This document shows, piece by piece, positions 12,149 to 21,404 of a stretch of 64,000 bases of DNA; position 1 is the stretch's first letter, and each line of letters starts with the position of its first letter. The notes beneath the pieces are model-generated. The model searched no databases, had not been told where the DNA came from, and was given only the letters and a program-made list of their open reading frames with translations. Source of the DNA: DATJBF01 sp035515475 (GTDB taxonomy: Bacteria; Verrucomicrobiota; Verrucomicrobiia; Palsa-1439); contig DATJBF010000049.1 in the NCBI GenBank assembly GCA_035515475.1, positions 1-64,000 on the forward strand. Direction: 5' to 3'. The translations under genes and the position numbers were made by a program.

Positions 12149-12643
12149 ATGCAAAAGATGAATTTCGCCGAGTCGATCGACGAGATCGCGCAGATGGACG
12201 GTCGCTACGACCGTGACGCCTATTACTTCGTGCGCGAAGGACTCGATTTCACAATCAAGATGCTCAAGAAAGATTCGCGCGGCTCGGGACGCCACGTCAG
12301 CGGACAGGAACTGCTCGAGGGTCTCCGCCGGTTTGCGCTGGATCAGTTCGGGCCCATGGCCAAGACGGTGCTGACCCATTGGGGCGTGAACCGGTGCGAG
12401 GATTTCGGCGAGATCGTCTTTCACATGGTGGACAAAGGGATTCTCGGCAAGACCGAACAAGACACTCCCGAGGATTTCCGGGGCGGCTACGATTTCGACG
12501 AAGCGTTCGTCAAGCCTTATCAGCCGCCAACGCGGACCCGCAGCCATCGCGCCACCAAGAGCGCGGAGTCTGGCGGCGCGCGCTACCGCAGCGTGGCCGG
12601 CCGCGCTTCCGGGGCCAAGAAACTGAGCGGCGGCTCGAACTAG
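12149..12643 (+). CDS. Minf_1886 family protein
   Basis: A 164-residue cytosolic protein whose first 115 residues match the Minf_1886 family, conserved among Planctomycetes and Verrucomicrobia and of unknown function. Typical elements: the DGRYDRDAYYFVREGLDF start, the RHVSGQELLEGLR segment and the HWGVNRCEDFGEIVFHMV helix. The tail after residue 125 is basic, low-complexity and probably disordered. It starts one base after the small membrane protein. Its main value here is as a taxonomic marker. Confidence 0.88.
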   Translation: MQKMNFAESIDEIAQMDGRYDRDAYYFVREGLDFTIKMLKKDSRGSGRHVSGQELLEGLRRFALDQFGPMAKTVLTHWGVNRCEDFGEIVFHMVDKGILGKTEQDTPEDFRGGYDFDEAFVKPYQPPTRTRSHRATKSAESGGARYRSVAGRASGAKKLSGGSN

Positions 12644-12722
12644 GCGTCTTCCGTCGGATGCGCGACCCCATTGCCTCGGGCGCGGCCTCGCGGCAGCAGT
12701 CACATCCAGGGCCGAACCTTTG

Positions 12723-15254
12723 ATGACCAACGCCCAAACCTTTCATCCGCCCCCCGTTCACAAGGTCGTTTTCGACAATGGCCTCACACTTCTCGTGCGT
12801 GAAGACCACAGCACACCCGTCGTCAGCGCCCAGGCCTGGGTGCGCGCGGGCAGTATCACCGAAGGCGCCTGGCTCGGCGCGGGCCTCTCACACGTGTTGG
12901 AACACATGCTCTTCAAAGGCACAACCATGCGCGGCGTCGCTCAGATTGCGCAGGAAATCGAAAACAACGGCGGCTACATCAACGCCTTCACCTCGTTCGA
13001 GCAAACGGTCTTCTACATCAATATCCCGTCGGAAAACTGGCAGACGGCAGTCGACATTCTGGCCGATTGCATGCAGCACGCGACCATTCCCGAGGCGGAA
13101 CTGCTCAAGGAAAAACAGGTCATCCTCCGCGAGATGGCCATGAACAACGACGATCCCGACCGCCGGGCCGACCGCATGCTGTGGTCGACGGCCTACACGA
13201 CCCACCCGTACCGGCTGCCCGTCATCGGCTACCCCGACGTCTACAACCGCGTCACACGCGACGATGTAGTCGCCTATTACCGGCGCCACTACGTGCCCAA
13301 CAACATCGTCTTCGCCGTGGTCGGCGACGTGAACACCGTCCGGGTCGAGCAGGAGTTGCGCGACCTGACGAAAGATTTCAAGATGGACGCGATCGAGCCG
13401 ACGTTCGTTCCGCCCGAACCGCCCCAACTCAGTTTGCGCGAGCGCGACGAAGAAATGCCGATGCAACTCTCGGAGATCAATCTCGCCTGGCACATTCCCG
13501 CCGCGACCGATCCCGATGTGTATCCGCTCGATGTGCTGGCCATCGTCCTCGGCCACGGCAAAAGCGCCCGGCTCTACCGCGAACTGCGCCAGAAACAGGG
13601 TCTGGTGCACCGCATCGAGGCGAGCAGTTACACCCCCGCGTACCCCGGCCTGTTCGTCATTGAAGCCAGCGCCGATGCCAACCAGCGGGAAGCGGCGATT
13701 GCCGGAATCCGGGCGCAAGTGGACGGACTCGCACAGCACCCCGTCACCGAAGAAGAATTGCAGAAGGCCGTCAAGATCAGCACCAGCCAGTTCCTCGACC
13801 GCTTGAAAACGATGCAGGGTCAAGCGTCCGACATCGCACACAACGAGCTCCTCGTCGGTGATCCGAATTTTTCCAGGGTGTATCTGGAAAACCTGCGCAA
13901 GGTCACGCGGAACGATCTGCCGCGCGCGATCCGCAAGTATTTCACCGACGACAATCTCACGATTACATCGCTCAACCCACCGGGCACGCTCGACAAGACA
14001 CCAGCCGCGGCCGCCGCCCGAACGGAGATCGAGATCGAGAAATTCGAATTGCCGAACGGTCTGCGGTTGCTCGTGCGCGAAGACCCGAAGTTGCCGAAGG
14101 TCGACGTCCGCGTGCTGCTCAAAGGCGGCCTCATCGCCGAGACCGCGGCAAACAACGGGATTTCCAGGCTCACCGCGCGCACATTGCTCAAGGGGACGAA
14201 GACCCGGACCGCCGAACAGATCGCCGAGATGATGGAGTCGGTGGGAGGCGACATCGGCTATTTCGCCGGTAACAACAGCTTCGGTTTGTCGGCCCAATCC
14301 TTGAGCGAAGATCTCGATCGCACGTTGGACTTGTTGATCGATGTGTTGCAGAACCCGACGTTTCCCGACGACGCGGTGGAACGCGAGCGCGCCGTGCAGG
14401 TCTCCGAATTCAAGGCGGAACAGGACCAGATCGTGCGCAAGGGACTGGAAATCCTGCGCGATGCGCTTTATACCCGGCACCCGTATCGACTCAACGCCCT
14501 CGGCAAACCCGACGCCCTGGCCAAACTCACGCGCGCCGACCTCGTGGAGTTCCAACGCCGCTTCGTTGTGCCAAACAACATGGTGGTCGCGGTGTTCGGG
14601 GACGTGAAAGTCAATGAAGTGCGCCAGAAGGTTGAAGCCCGGTTCGGCGGAATGAACCCGGTGAACCTGGAGTTCCCTCCTACCGGCCCGGAGACGCTCC
14701 AAGCCGACGTGAACAAAGTGGAGCAAGTGCCGAAGGAGCAGGCGGTATTGCTCATCGGCTACAGCGGCGTGGATCTATTCAGCAAGGACCGCTTTGCCCT
14801 TGAACTACTCGACGAGGCCTACTCGGGCCAGGGTTCGCGCCTGTTCCGGCGCATCCGCGACGAACTCGGCCTGTGCTACTACGTCGGAGCGTTCAACCTG
14901 GTGGGCCTCGACCCCGGCTACTTCGCGTTTTACGTGGGCACCACGCCGGAAAAAGTCGCCACGTGCGAACAGGAGATTTTTGCCGAACTGGAGAAACTGA
15001 AATCGGATGGCCTGAGCGCCGAGGAACTCGCCCGCGCGAAGAACAGCCTGATCGGCCAGCGACGGGTCCAACTCCAGGACAATTCGCAACTGAGCATGAT
15101 CGTTGGGCTGGACGAACGGTCCGGGCTCGGCTACGATTACTTCAGGACGCTGGACGACAAATACCGCGCCGTGTCGCCCGACGACATCCAGCGCGTCGCC
15201 AAGACGTATTTTGACGCCAAACCCCGCGCGGTGGTCGTCGTCAAACCAAAGTAA
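12723..15254 (+). CDS. M16 (insulinase/pitrilysin-like) metallopeptidase, fused two-half form
   Basis: An 843-residue protein of four M16 modules. The first half has the inverted zinc motif HVLEH (residues 57-61) and the downstream glutamate in the ILREMAMNNDDPDRR region, so it should be catalytic. The second half (from about residue 440) begins with the same fold but has NGISRLTARTLLKGT where the zinc motif would be, as in the non-catalytic partner of two-subunit M16B enzymes. It is therefore an active and an inactive half in one chain. No signal peptide is evident. The ATG at 12723 follows a TTG at 12720. A second, single-half M16 gene is at 32549-33811. Confidence 0.92.
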   Translation: MTNAQTFHPPPVHKVVFDNGLTLLVREDHSTPVVSAQAWVRAGSITEGAWLGAGLSHVLEHMLFKGTTMRGVAQIAQEIENNGGYINAFTSFEQTVFYINIPSENWQTAVDILADCMQHATIPEAELLKEKQVILREMAMNNDDPDRRADRMLWSTAYTTHPYRLPVIGYPDVYNRVTRDDVVAYYRRHYVPNNIVFAVVGDVNTVRVEQELRDLTKDFKMDAIEPTFVPPEPPQLSLRERDEEMPMQLSEINLAWHIPAATDPDVYPLDVLAIVLGHGKSARLYRELRQKQGLVHRIEASSYTPAYPGLFVIEASADANQREAAIAGIRAQVDGLAQHPVTEEELQKAVKISTSQFLDRLKTMQGQASDIAHNELLVGDPNFSRVYLENLRKVTRNDLPRAIRKYFTDDNLTITSLNPPGTLDKTPAAAAARTEIEIEKFELPNGLRLLVREDPKLPKVDVRVLLKGGLIAETAANNGISRLTARTLLKGTKTRTAEQIAEMMESVGGDIGYFAGNNSFGLSAQSLSEDLDRTLDLLIDVLQNPTFPDDAVERERAVQVSEFKAEQDQIVRKGLEILRDALYTRHPYRLNALGKPDALAKLTRADLVEFQRRFVVPNNMVVAVFGDVKVNEVRQKVEARFGGMNPVNLEFPPTGPETLQADVNKVEQVPKEQAVLLIGYSGVDLFSKDRFALELLDEAYSGQGSRLFRRIRDELGLCYYVGAFNLVGLDPGYFAFYVGTTPEKVATCEQEIFAELEKLKSDGLSAEELARAKNSLIGQRRVQLQDNSQLSMIVGLDERSGLGYDYFRTLDDKYRAVSPDDIQRVAKTYFDAKPRAVVVVKPK

Positions 15255-15296
15255 CGCGGGCGTCTCGCCCGCTGTAAAAGCAAGAGCAAACTCGTT

Positions 15297-15752
15297 ATGG
15301 CCGAAGTTCAACAAGATACATTGGGGTCCGCTGAGGACACGCTCCGGTTCCTCGACATGGTCGGCCTGTTCGGCACGCAAGCCATGATCGCGCTGGGCAA
15401 ACTCGCCAACCCCGCCACGGGCAAAGCCCAGAAGAACCTGCCTGCGGCGCGCTTGTTTATCGACACGCTCGAGATGCTCGAACACAAGACCAAAGGCAAC
15501 CTCAACTCCGACGAGACCAAGGTCCTGCACGCGACCCTCACCGATCTGCGCCTCATGTTCGTTGAGGAATCGAAGACGCCGGAGCAGACCAAGAACGAAA
15601 CGCCGAAGCCGGAATCGCCCGCCGGAGCTCCAGCGAAGGGGGGAGCTTCATCGAAGGCGGATGCTACGGAGCCACATGCGGAAGACTCAGCCAAGACCGG
15701 GCCTGAAACGTCCGAGGAGTCCAAGACCAAGTTCCACAAGAAGTACGAGTAG
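15297..15752 (+). CDS. DUF1844 domain protein
   Basis: A 151-residue protein. Residues about 15-95 match DUF1844: two or three helices with an LDMVGLFGTQAMIALGKLANP segment and ARLFIDTLEMLEHKTKGNL. The rest is a low-complexity Pro/Ser/Glu/Lys tail. DUF1844 has no established function. It lies 42 bases after the M16 peptidase in the same direction. Confidence 0.85.
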   Translation: MAEVQQDTLGSAEDTLRFLDMVGLFGTQAMIALGKLANPATGKAQKNLPAARLFIDTLEMLEHKTKGNLNSDETKVLHATLTDLRLMFVEESKTPEQTKNETPKPESPAGAPAKGGASSKADATEPHAEDSAKTGPETSEESKTKFHKKYE

Positions 15753-15791
15753 GGCACGCTATTGCGTGCCGTCAATCTTCGGTGTCGCCTT

Positions 15792-16766
15792 TTACCGCTG
15801 CCCGGCGCCTGCTGTGCGCGCAAGGCGATCCACGAGAGAAACTGCAATCGGAGCCGTGGGCGGATCCTTATACGCGTTGACGAACCGGGCGAAATCCTCG
15901 GAAGCGAATTCGTCGGCGTTGTCGCTGAGCGCGCGGAGTATGACATACGGCACGCCGTTGGCCTCGCAAACCCGAGCAATCCCCGCCGAAACCATGTCCA
16001 CCGCATCAGCGTGAAATGTTTCCCGCAGCCACTTCCGTTTTGCTGAGGAAGCGATGAAAGAATCGCCGGAAACAAGTCGGCCCAGACGAATACTGGCTCT
16101 TGGCTGTTGGCTTTCAGCTTTCAGCTTATCACCGTCGTTGTCGCCCTGAGCACTTCGACTTCGCTCAGTGTAAACTCCGCGAAGGGTCTCCGTCGTGCCG
16201 TTTGTTCTTGCCTCTCCCGTGCGGTCATTCTGATCCCGCCGTGGCGAGAGAAGAATCTCAGTCGTTATTTCCGTGGCGTTGCTCCTCAACTCCCCGCACT
16301 TTTCGAGGTAGTCTGCGGAAAGCTGATGGCTGATAGCTGACAACCGCTGTTGCTTCGTCTCAAACCCGGCGGGCGTTTCTTTCCCCTGCTGGTGATTGAT
16401 AACATCAGTGGCAACCAGCACGTCGCCCACCTTCCAGTCGTCATTCAGATTCCCAGCGACGCCAACAGAGATTACTCGGTCGACTTTGTACCGCGTTAGC
16501 AAGGCCTGTGTGATCATTGCCGAATTGAGGTTGCCAGCGCCGGTGACGGCGATCCAAATCTTCTCCCCTTTGTGATAGCCGATCGAAACCTTATGCCCGG
16601 CCAGCCCCGTTCCGAGCGGGGCAAGCTGGACTGGTCGGCCGACGACGCGAACCTCCTTGCGCACGGCATCGAGTTCGGACGGCAGCGCAACGAGTATGAC
16701 CGTATCGGCAAACAGTGAAGGCGAAGCCAAAAGAATCAGCGCGGTCAGAATAAATCTCGTCTTCAA
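15792..16766 (-). CDS. secreted 5'-methylthioadenosine/S-adenosylhomocysteine nucleosidase-like protein with repeat insert
   Basis: A purine-nucleosidase fold (MTAN/PNP family) behind a signal peptide (MKTRFILTALILLASPSLFA). Visible: the substrate-loop segment AVTGAGNLNSAM, SVGVAGNLNDDWKVGDVLVAT, and near the end the VDMVSAGIARVCEANGVPYVILRALSDNA region that carries the catalytic Asp and the Met-Glu-like element. Residues about 139-226 are not family sequence; they are encoded by three kinds of dispersed repeat (16090-16350), inserted in frame. The insert sits at the surface loop before GRLVSGDSFI, so folding may survive, but activity is uncertain. Confidence 0.78.
   Translation of the reverse strand: MKTRFILTALILLASPSLFADTVILVALPSELDAVRKEVRVVGRPVQLAPLGTGLAGHKVSIGYHKGEKIWIAVTGAGNLNSAMITQALLTRYKVDRVISVGVAGNLNDDWKVGDVLVATDVINHQQGKETPAGFETKQQRLSAISHQLSADYLEKCGELRSNATEITTEILLSPRRDQNDRTGEARTNGTTETLRGVYTERSRSAQGDNDGDKLKAESQQPRASIRLGRLVSGDSFIASSAKRKWLRETFHADAVDMVSAGIARVCEANGVPYVILRALSDNADEFASEDFARFVNAYKDPPTAPIAVSLVDRLARTAGAGQR
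16090..16350. repeat. composite of dispersed repeats inserted in a nucleosidase gene
   Basis: Three repeat types are side by side: AGCTGAAAGCTGAAAGCC-like iterations (about 16105-16130), a CCCTGAGC...GAAGGGTCTC element (about 16144-16192), and a GAATCTC/CAGAATGA element (about 16225-16260), then AGCTGATGGCTGATAGCTGA iterations (about 16318-16343). All lie in frame inside the coding sequence. Confidence 0.65.
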
Positions 16767-16790
16767 TTTGTCACGAGGGCGGAGGCTGAT

Positions 16791-17849
16791 TCACTTGGAC
16801 GGAGACCCACGAATGCGTTCGAGTGCAATTCTCGCCGCGTTCGCCACTTCCGGGTTGGCATTCGTTGCCGCTTCCTCCAAGGCAGGGATGGCGGCCTCTC
16901 CCCACGGACCCATTCCCAAAGCATGGGCAATTCCCTGTCGGACTTTGGGACTCTCATCCTCTTGAAGGCGGCGCATGAGAGTTGGAACAGCGTCCTCGCG
17001 CACTCGCGTAGCGAGACTCGAACTGGCTGGAAATGCTCGTGCCGCGAAAAGTACAAAGAGAAACGCAGCCCTTTCTCGGGAAAGCTCGTCCCCGTCTTCG
17101 AGTACCTTCAGCGCGTATGGTATCGATGCCGAACCAATTTCCGCCATGGCTGCTATGGCCTCGAATTTCTTGGCGTCGCTACCATGCCTCAGGACATTTT
17201 CCAATTCCGGGAGCCCTGCTGTATCTCTGGGAAGTTGGGGAGACATCCCTTCGGATTGAAGCCTGCCGTCGGCGTACCACGTTGCTTGGCCGGTGGTTTG
17301 TCTATCAATCTCCGCCCAAAAGTTGCTAATGCCGCCGTTTGGGTAAAACGCCAAACCCTCGTCAGTGTGTCGTCCCCTGCGGCCGGTGTATGATCGGATC
17401 CTTCCTTGTTCGTCGAATTCGATTCGATAGCTACGTTCCGACGGACCGCTATTGTCACCAAGTACACGCTTGCCAATCTGGTACACGGGTCCGGTCGCAT
17501 TCAAGAAGCCAAATGTGAAGTCGCTATTCGTCAACGTTACGCCCGACACCCAACCACCGTTTATCGAGCGGTGCCTCTGGACTTTGCCTTCGGCATAAAG
17601 AGCACACACCTCCTGTTGAGCCCTTCCTAGATTTGTCAGGCAACGGTCCAATGCATCGTGCAAAATTGGCGTCTTCGGTGTCTCATAGTTAGAAGGAGCG
17701 TCCGCAAATCTCGGACAATTATTCGGCGGCTCCGGTGGCGGATCAGCCCTGCAGCAAGCCCCAGACGCGATGATCATCATGGCGACGACTCGCGCGACAC
17801 GGAACAGTTTGTTCTTTGAACGCCTTGTCATTTGACAATCTCTCTTCAT
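16791..17849 (-). CDS. exported protein with YwqK/MORN-like and HEAT repeats
   Basis: 352 residues with an N-terminal signal (ARVVAMMIIASGACCRADP); the Cys pair may be a lipobox. The middle (about residues 80-190) has repeats of the type GRIRSYTGRRG...FYPNGGISNFW...WYADGRLQSEG, like YwqK/MORN-type antiparallel strands. The last 140 residues are helical HEAT repeats ending in an ALEEAATNANPEVANAARIALERI unit. The ATG at 17849 overlaps the upstream TGA (ATGA), so translation is coupled to the Cys-rich secreted protein. Its role is unknown; it is probably a periplasmic protein-binding scaffold. Confidence 0.65.
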   Translation of the reverse strand: MKRDCQMTRRSKNKLFRVARVVAMMIIASGACCRADPPPEPPNNCPRFADAPSNYETPKTPILHDALDRCLTNLGRAQQEVCALYAEGKVQRHRSINGGWVSGVTLTNSDFTFGFLNATGPVYQIGKRVLGDNSGPSERSYRIEFDEQGRIRSYTGRRGRHTDEGLAFYPNGGISNFWAEIDRQTTGQATWYADGRLQSEGMSPQLPRDTAGLPELENVLRHGSDAKKFEAIAAMAEIGSASIPYALKVLEDGDELSRERAAFLFVLFAARAFPASSSLATRVREDAVPTLMRRLQEDESPKVRQGIAHALGMGPWGEAAIPALEEAATNANPEVANAARIALERIRGSPSK

Positions 17850-19222
17850 AAGAGTGACGCTAACCAGTACGCAAATTCGTGTGGGCAGTCGTACGCGCAC
17901 CACGGCCAAGTAGGAGAGAACGTAGGTATGACCACGCCTGCGGGCTGGCCAGCGCTTCGAGTCAACGTCACGCAGTTATAGGCGCCCCATCCCAAAAAAC
18001 CGCAGTCATAGTATCCTTCTGATCCCTCTTGGTCAGAAGAAAACGTCGCAGCCTGTTGCAGTTGGATGAAATTGATCTGCCATACGTGTGAATCTGTAGG
18101 CGGTCCGCCCGCCCTATTCTCACTATCCAGCATCGGGCGTCCGGTATCCGTGCAATTGTTACTAGAAAGACAATCCCTACAGGCCCATCCAAGTTCTCTG
18201 TTTACAAATGCCTGCGGGCCGTCGCTCGGATTGCCGCCCAACAATACTTTGGCACCACTCGGCTCCAAGCCCAGTTTCCACCAGCCATGTCCATAATTAT
18301 TCGTAATTCCGCAACATCCGGGTCCCTCTCGTGCAAATGCAGTAAACGAGCATTTCACCACGACCACCACCTGCGTCTTCGCCGAAGTCCCGGCCTGGGC
18401 AACGATCCTATAGAAGCCGGGGCTGGATTTGGGCACCGTGCGGACAGTCCGGCTGACCTGGGTTCCGTCGCCGTACATGTTCCAGCACGACGGGAGATTG
18501 TTGGCAGGAATGTTTGGATTCGGTGTTGCCGTGACTGTGACCACTCCGCTGTCGGCCCAATCGACAATGTTCGTCAGCCCATTGTTATCACAACCTTGAT
18601 CCGACTGCAACGAGCCGACTCCCACTGTGTACACGGTGAAGGTGCCGACGGTCGCCGGGGCTGTATTCGTTGGGCAGACCCAATCTTCCCAAGATGCTCC
18701 GCACACGCTTACCGTGAAGGGATGCACTCCCGCATCCGTGAACGTATTCGTAATTGGCGGCGTGAATTTCACTTCGTAACCATACGGCACATCCGCGATA
18801 AATGTCACGGACGTCTCGCAATCATAGGTTATAAGCTGACAAGCTTTCCCAGCGTTCATTTCGACGGCCAGAGGATACGGCGTGTCAACGCCCTGGCCAA
18901 CGCAGTTCGTTCTGCTCGTGAAACTCAACGTGCCCGGATTCTTAACCGAACCCTCTTGGCAACAGGTCCAATCTCCCACGTGAGGTCCGGTGTCGCAGCA
19001 TCCCCAATTGCACCATGAGCCATCTGGACAGTCGGTGCCTACGCCCTCGCACACTCCGCAATTGCACCAACTGCATCCTTGGCAGGGAGGATCGCAGTCC
19101 GGGCAAGGTGGCGGTGCATCAATTGCCGCCCAGACTTTTCCGAGCGCAAAGATTACCGCGACGCAAATCGCTGCTCGAAACGCAATCGGCGACAAGTGAC
19201 GAACACTGGCTGGCCTCTTCAA
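17846..19222 (-). CDS. secreted cysteine-rich protein
   Basis: 458 residues with a signal peptide (FRAAICVAVIFALGKVWA). The mature N-terminus is very cysteine-rich (CPDCDPPCQGCSWCNCGVC and CNWGCC), resembling a disulfide knot. The remainder is Ser/Thr/Pro/Asn-rich beta-type sequence with scattered Cys pairs and no catalytic motif, consistent with an exported surface or periplasmic protein. It lies between a TPR protein (4 bases upstream) and the HEAT-repeat protein (4-base overlap), so the three form one operon. I recognise no named family. Confidence 0.65.
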   Translation of the reverse strand: MKRPASVRHLSPIAFRAAICVAVIFALGKVWAAIDAPPPCPDCDPPCQGCSWCNCGVCEGVGTDCPDGSWCNWGCCDTGPHVGDWTCCQEGSVKNPGTLSFTSRTNCVGQGVDTPYPLAVEMNAGKACQLITYDCETSVTFIADVPYGYEVKFTPPITNTFTDAGVHPFTVSVCGASWEDWVCPTNTAPATVGTFTVYTVGVGSLQSDQGCDNNGLTNIVDWADSGVVTVTATPNPNIPANNLPSCWNMYGDGTQVSRTVRTVPKSSPGFYRIVAQAGTSAKTQVVVVVKCSFTAFAREGPGCCGITNNYGHGWWKLGLEPSGAKVLLGGNPSDGPQAFVNRELGWACRDCLSSNNCTDTGRPMLDSENRAGGPPTDSHVWQINFIQLQQAATFSSDQEGSEGYYDCGFLGWGAYNCVTLTRSAGQPAGVVIPTFSPTWPWCAYDCPHEFAYWLASLL

Positions 19223-19226
19223 AGAT

Positions 19227-21263
19227 TCACCGTCTGCGCAATTCTTGTTCGATCCGTAAATCCGGAACCTGTTTCAGAGCCGCCTGTTTCAGGCTGTTGC
19301 CATCACCGCCCTGCGCCTCCAAGCAGCAGCCTCGCAAATAAACCGCGCCCCAATACACGCTGCGTATCCACCGACGCTTCGAGTTCTCAGGCAGGCTGTT
19401 GATGATGTCCTCAGTCAACTTCAGCGCTCCCGCAACATCTCCTGCTTTGAACTGGTGGATGGCCAGATTCAGGCGGCCGAAACTGGCCCACGGATGCGTG
19501 GGATACTTCAGTGCCATCGCCTCAAACAGCTCCGTAGCGGAGGCACTGTCGTGAGCCCAGTCGTAAAACTGGGCGAGGCACTCACTGAACCTGATTTCTT
19601 GGTCCGAATCACCTTGGACCTGATCCAGCAACGTCTGCAGCAACGCGATCGCATCGTCCCGTTTTCCCATGGCATTCAAAGCAAAAGCCTTGTAGGCGTA
19701 ACAGCCGAGTCCCAGAACATCGGTCGTTGCCGGAGTAACAGGAAAATCCGCCGGATTTGCGTCCAGCCACTCCAGGGTTCGCCGAGGCAGATTGAAATAA
19801 CTTAGATGCTTGAGGTAGTTGAAATGCACCCGATACCGCTCGGCGGCACTCGGCGCCAGCGCCAGAGCGTGGGGCACTTGTGCGAAGCCTCGCTCCAAAA
19901 ATTCCCGGGCCATCGGCTTGTTCCCTCGCTGCAAGAAATAGAACGCCAGGTGCAACTGCGCGTTATAATCCGCCAGCGAAGCCGCGCTATTGGTGATCGC
20001 CACCGCGATCTGGTCCGCCGCGTTTGTATCGCCCACCGTCATCGCCACGTTGAGCGCGCCGGCATAAGATTGCAGGTTGAGCCGGGCATTCTGTGGGAAT
20101 CTCTGAGGATATTGCAGATACAGCTTGATCGCGGTCCGCGGGTCGCCTTGTTTGGCTTTGACCCCGGCAAGTTGGTGCAACGACGCGGCCACCCAGGTCG
20201 AAGTGGACAAACTGGTGACCAGTGATTGGTAACTGGTCGCAGCTTGATCGAGGTTGTCGTGTTCTTCGTAGAACTTCCCGATGCGGTAGCTGGCGTACTC
20301 GCGATCCTCAGGATCGAGAAGCTGAGCGGCTTTTGTCTGGAGCGTCTGAAGTGTGGGAGCGAAGTCTTTGCTCTGTTTGGCTTGAGCCTCGGCGACAAAC
20401 AGGTAGGAGTTCACCGTGTCTTGCGGCGAGCAAATCCCCAGCGCGCAGATGGCGGCGTAATCGGTCTCAGCTTCGGTCCACCGGCCGAACTTGCGCGCGT
20501 TGCTGGCCAATTGGCGCAGCGCGTAGAGCTTGTTTCCCGGACCGGCCGATGACAACCCAACAATGTCTTGGTCGAGTTCCCGCCACAGCGGATGATTGCG
20601 CCGCCTGAGCGTCGCGCCGACTTTCTTTAAATAATCCAACTCGAACTCGCTCTCGGCGAATCGTTCCCGGCCTTGTTGCACCCACTGTTCGACCAGATCA
20701 TCCTGTTTTTGCAGCATGAACACTTCGAGCAACCCGGCGTAGGCGGCCGCCTGCTCGCGATTGAGATTCGGCAGGTTGATTACGCTCGTGAAATCCGCCA
20801 CGGCTTCGTCATTTTTGTCCATCGCGCTGGCGATGTTGCCCAGCAACACGGTCGCAAGACGCACGTTCTGCTCTGCCAGCGTGCCGCCCGTGGTCGCCGT
20901 CGTTGCCCACTGCTTGGCGGCGTCCAACTCGGCATGGTTGTAGAAACACCGAGCGATCTCGAAGGCGGTACTGGAACGAATCAACTCGGCCGTCTCCGCC
21001 GCAACCAGCGGATCAACGATCACCGTCGGGTCTGAAGGCTGAAGCGCGGGAGCATTCGTGGCCTGTTGATAGTACGCGCTCGCAATTGCCTCAGCTGACG
21101 CAACATCGTTGGAATCGAGGGCCGCGTTGATTTGCCCGATCGCCCCGGCCGCTTGGGAACTGGTCAACCGGTGCTTCGAGCGGGCCAAGGCCGGAAGGAC
21201 ACACAGATGAACGGCCAAGACAACGGCCAAAAAACGACCAGGATGTTTCGACAACCTCACCAT
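19227..21263 (-). CDS. exported TPR-repeat protein
   Basis: 678 residues with a signal peptide (FLAVVLAVHLCVLPALA) and helical tetratricopeptide-like repeats throughout, e.g. AQWATTATTGGTLAEQ and the ALNAMGKRDDAIALLQTLLDQ unit near residue 545. No enzymatic domain is seen. Around residue 345 a segment (YQSLVTSLSTS) is encoded by a dispersed repeat related to one inside miaA. It is first in a three-gene operon of exported proteins. Likely a periplasmic scaffold for protein-protein contact. Confidence 0.75.
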   Translation of the reverse strand: MVRLSKHPGRFLAVVLAVHLCVLPALARSKHRLTSSQAAGAIGQINAALDSNDVASAEAIASAYYQQATNAPALQPSDPTVIVDPLVAAETAELIRSSTAFEIARCFYNHAELDAAKQWATTATTGGTLAEQNVRLATVLLGNIASAMDKNDEAVADFTSVINLPNLNREQAAAYAGLLEVFMLQKQDDLVEQWVQQGRERFAESEFELDYLKKVGATLRRRNHPLWRELDQDIVGLSSAGPGNKLYALRQLASNARKFGRWTEAETDYAAICALGICSPQDTVNSYLFVAEAQAKQSKDFAPTLQTLQTKAAQLLDPEDREYASYRIGKFYEEHDNLDQAATSYQSLVTSLSTSTWVAASLHQLAGVKAKQGDPRTAIKLYLQYPQRFPQNARLNLQSYAGALNVAMTVGDTNAADQIAVAITNSAASLADYNAQLHLAFYFLQRGNKPMAREFLERGFAQVPHALALAPSAAERYRVHFNYLKHLSYFNLPRRTLEWLDANPADFPVTPATTDVLGLGCYAYKAFALNAMGKRDDAIALLQTLLDQVQGDSDQEIRFSECLAQFYDWAHDSASATELFEAMALKYPTHPWASFGRLNLAIHQFKAGDVAGALKLTEDIINSLPENSKRRWIRSVYWGAVYLRGCCLEAQGGDGNSLKQAALKQVPDLRIEQELRRR
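20211..20238. repeat. CCAATCAC-type repeat inside the TPR gene
   Basis: ACTGGTGACCAGTGATTGGT iteration in frame within the TPR coding sequence. It resembles GACTGGTGATTGGAGACTGG at 41640-41660 in miaA. Confidence 0.45.
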
Positions 21264-21404
21264 AACAAACCCTCACCTCTCAGTGGTCACACCCCGAACG
21301 CTTTCGGACAGACCGCCGTTACCACGAAATTGGCCCGGGGCATTCGCCTCGGGGGTGGCCGCCACTGGGGCCCGTTTAGGCCACAGTAGCAGCCGAAATC
21401 AGTT

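Noticed and set aside
12888..14726. A 612-codon open frame on the - strand
   Set aside because: It is the antisense of the M16 peptidase, whose zinc motif and length are clear.
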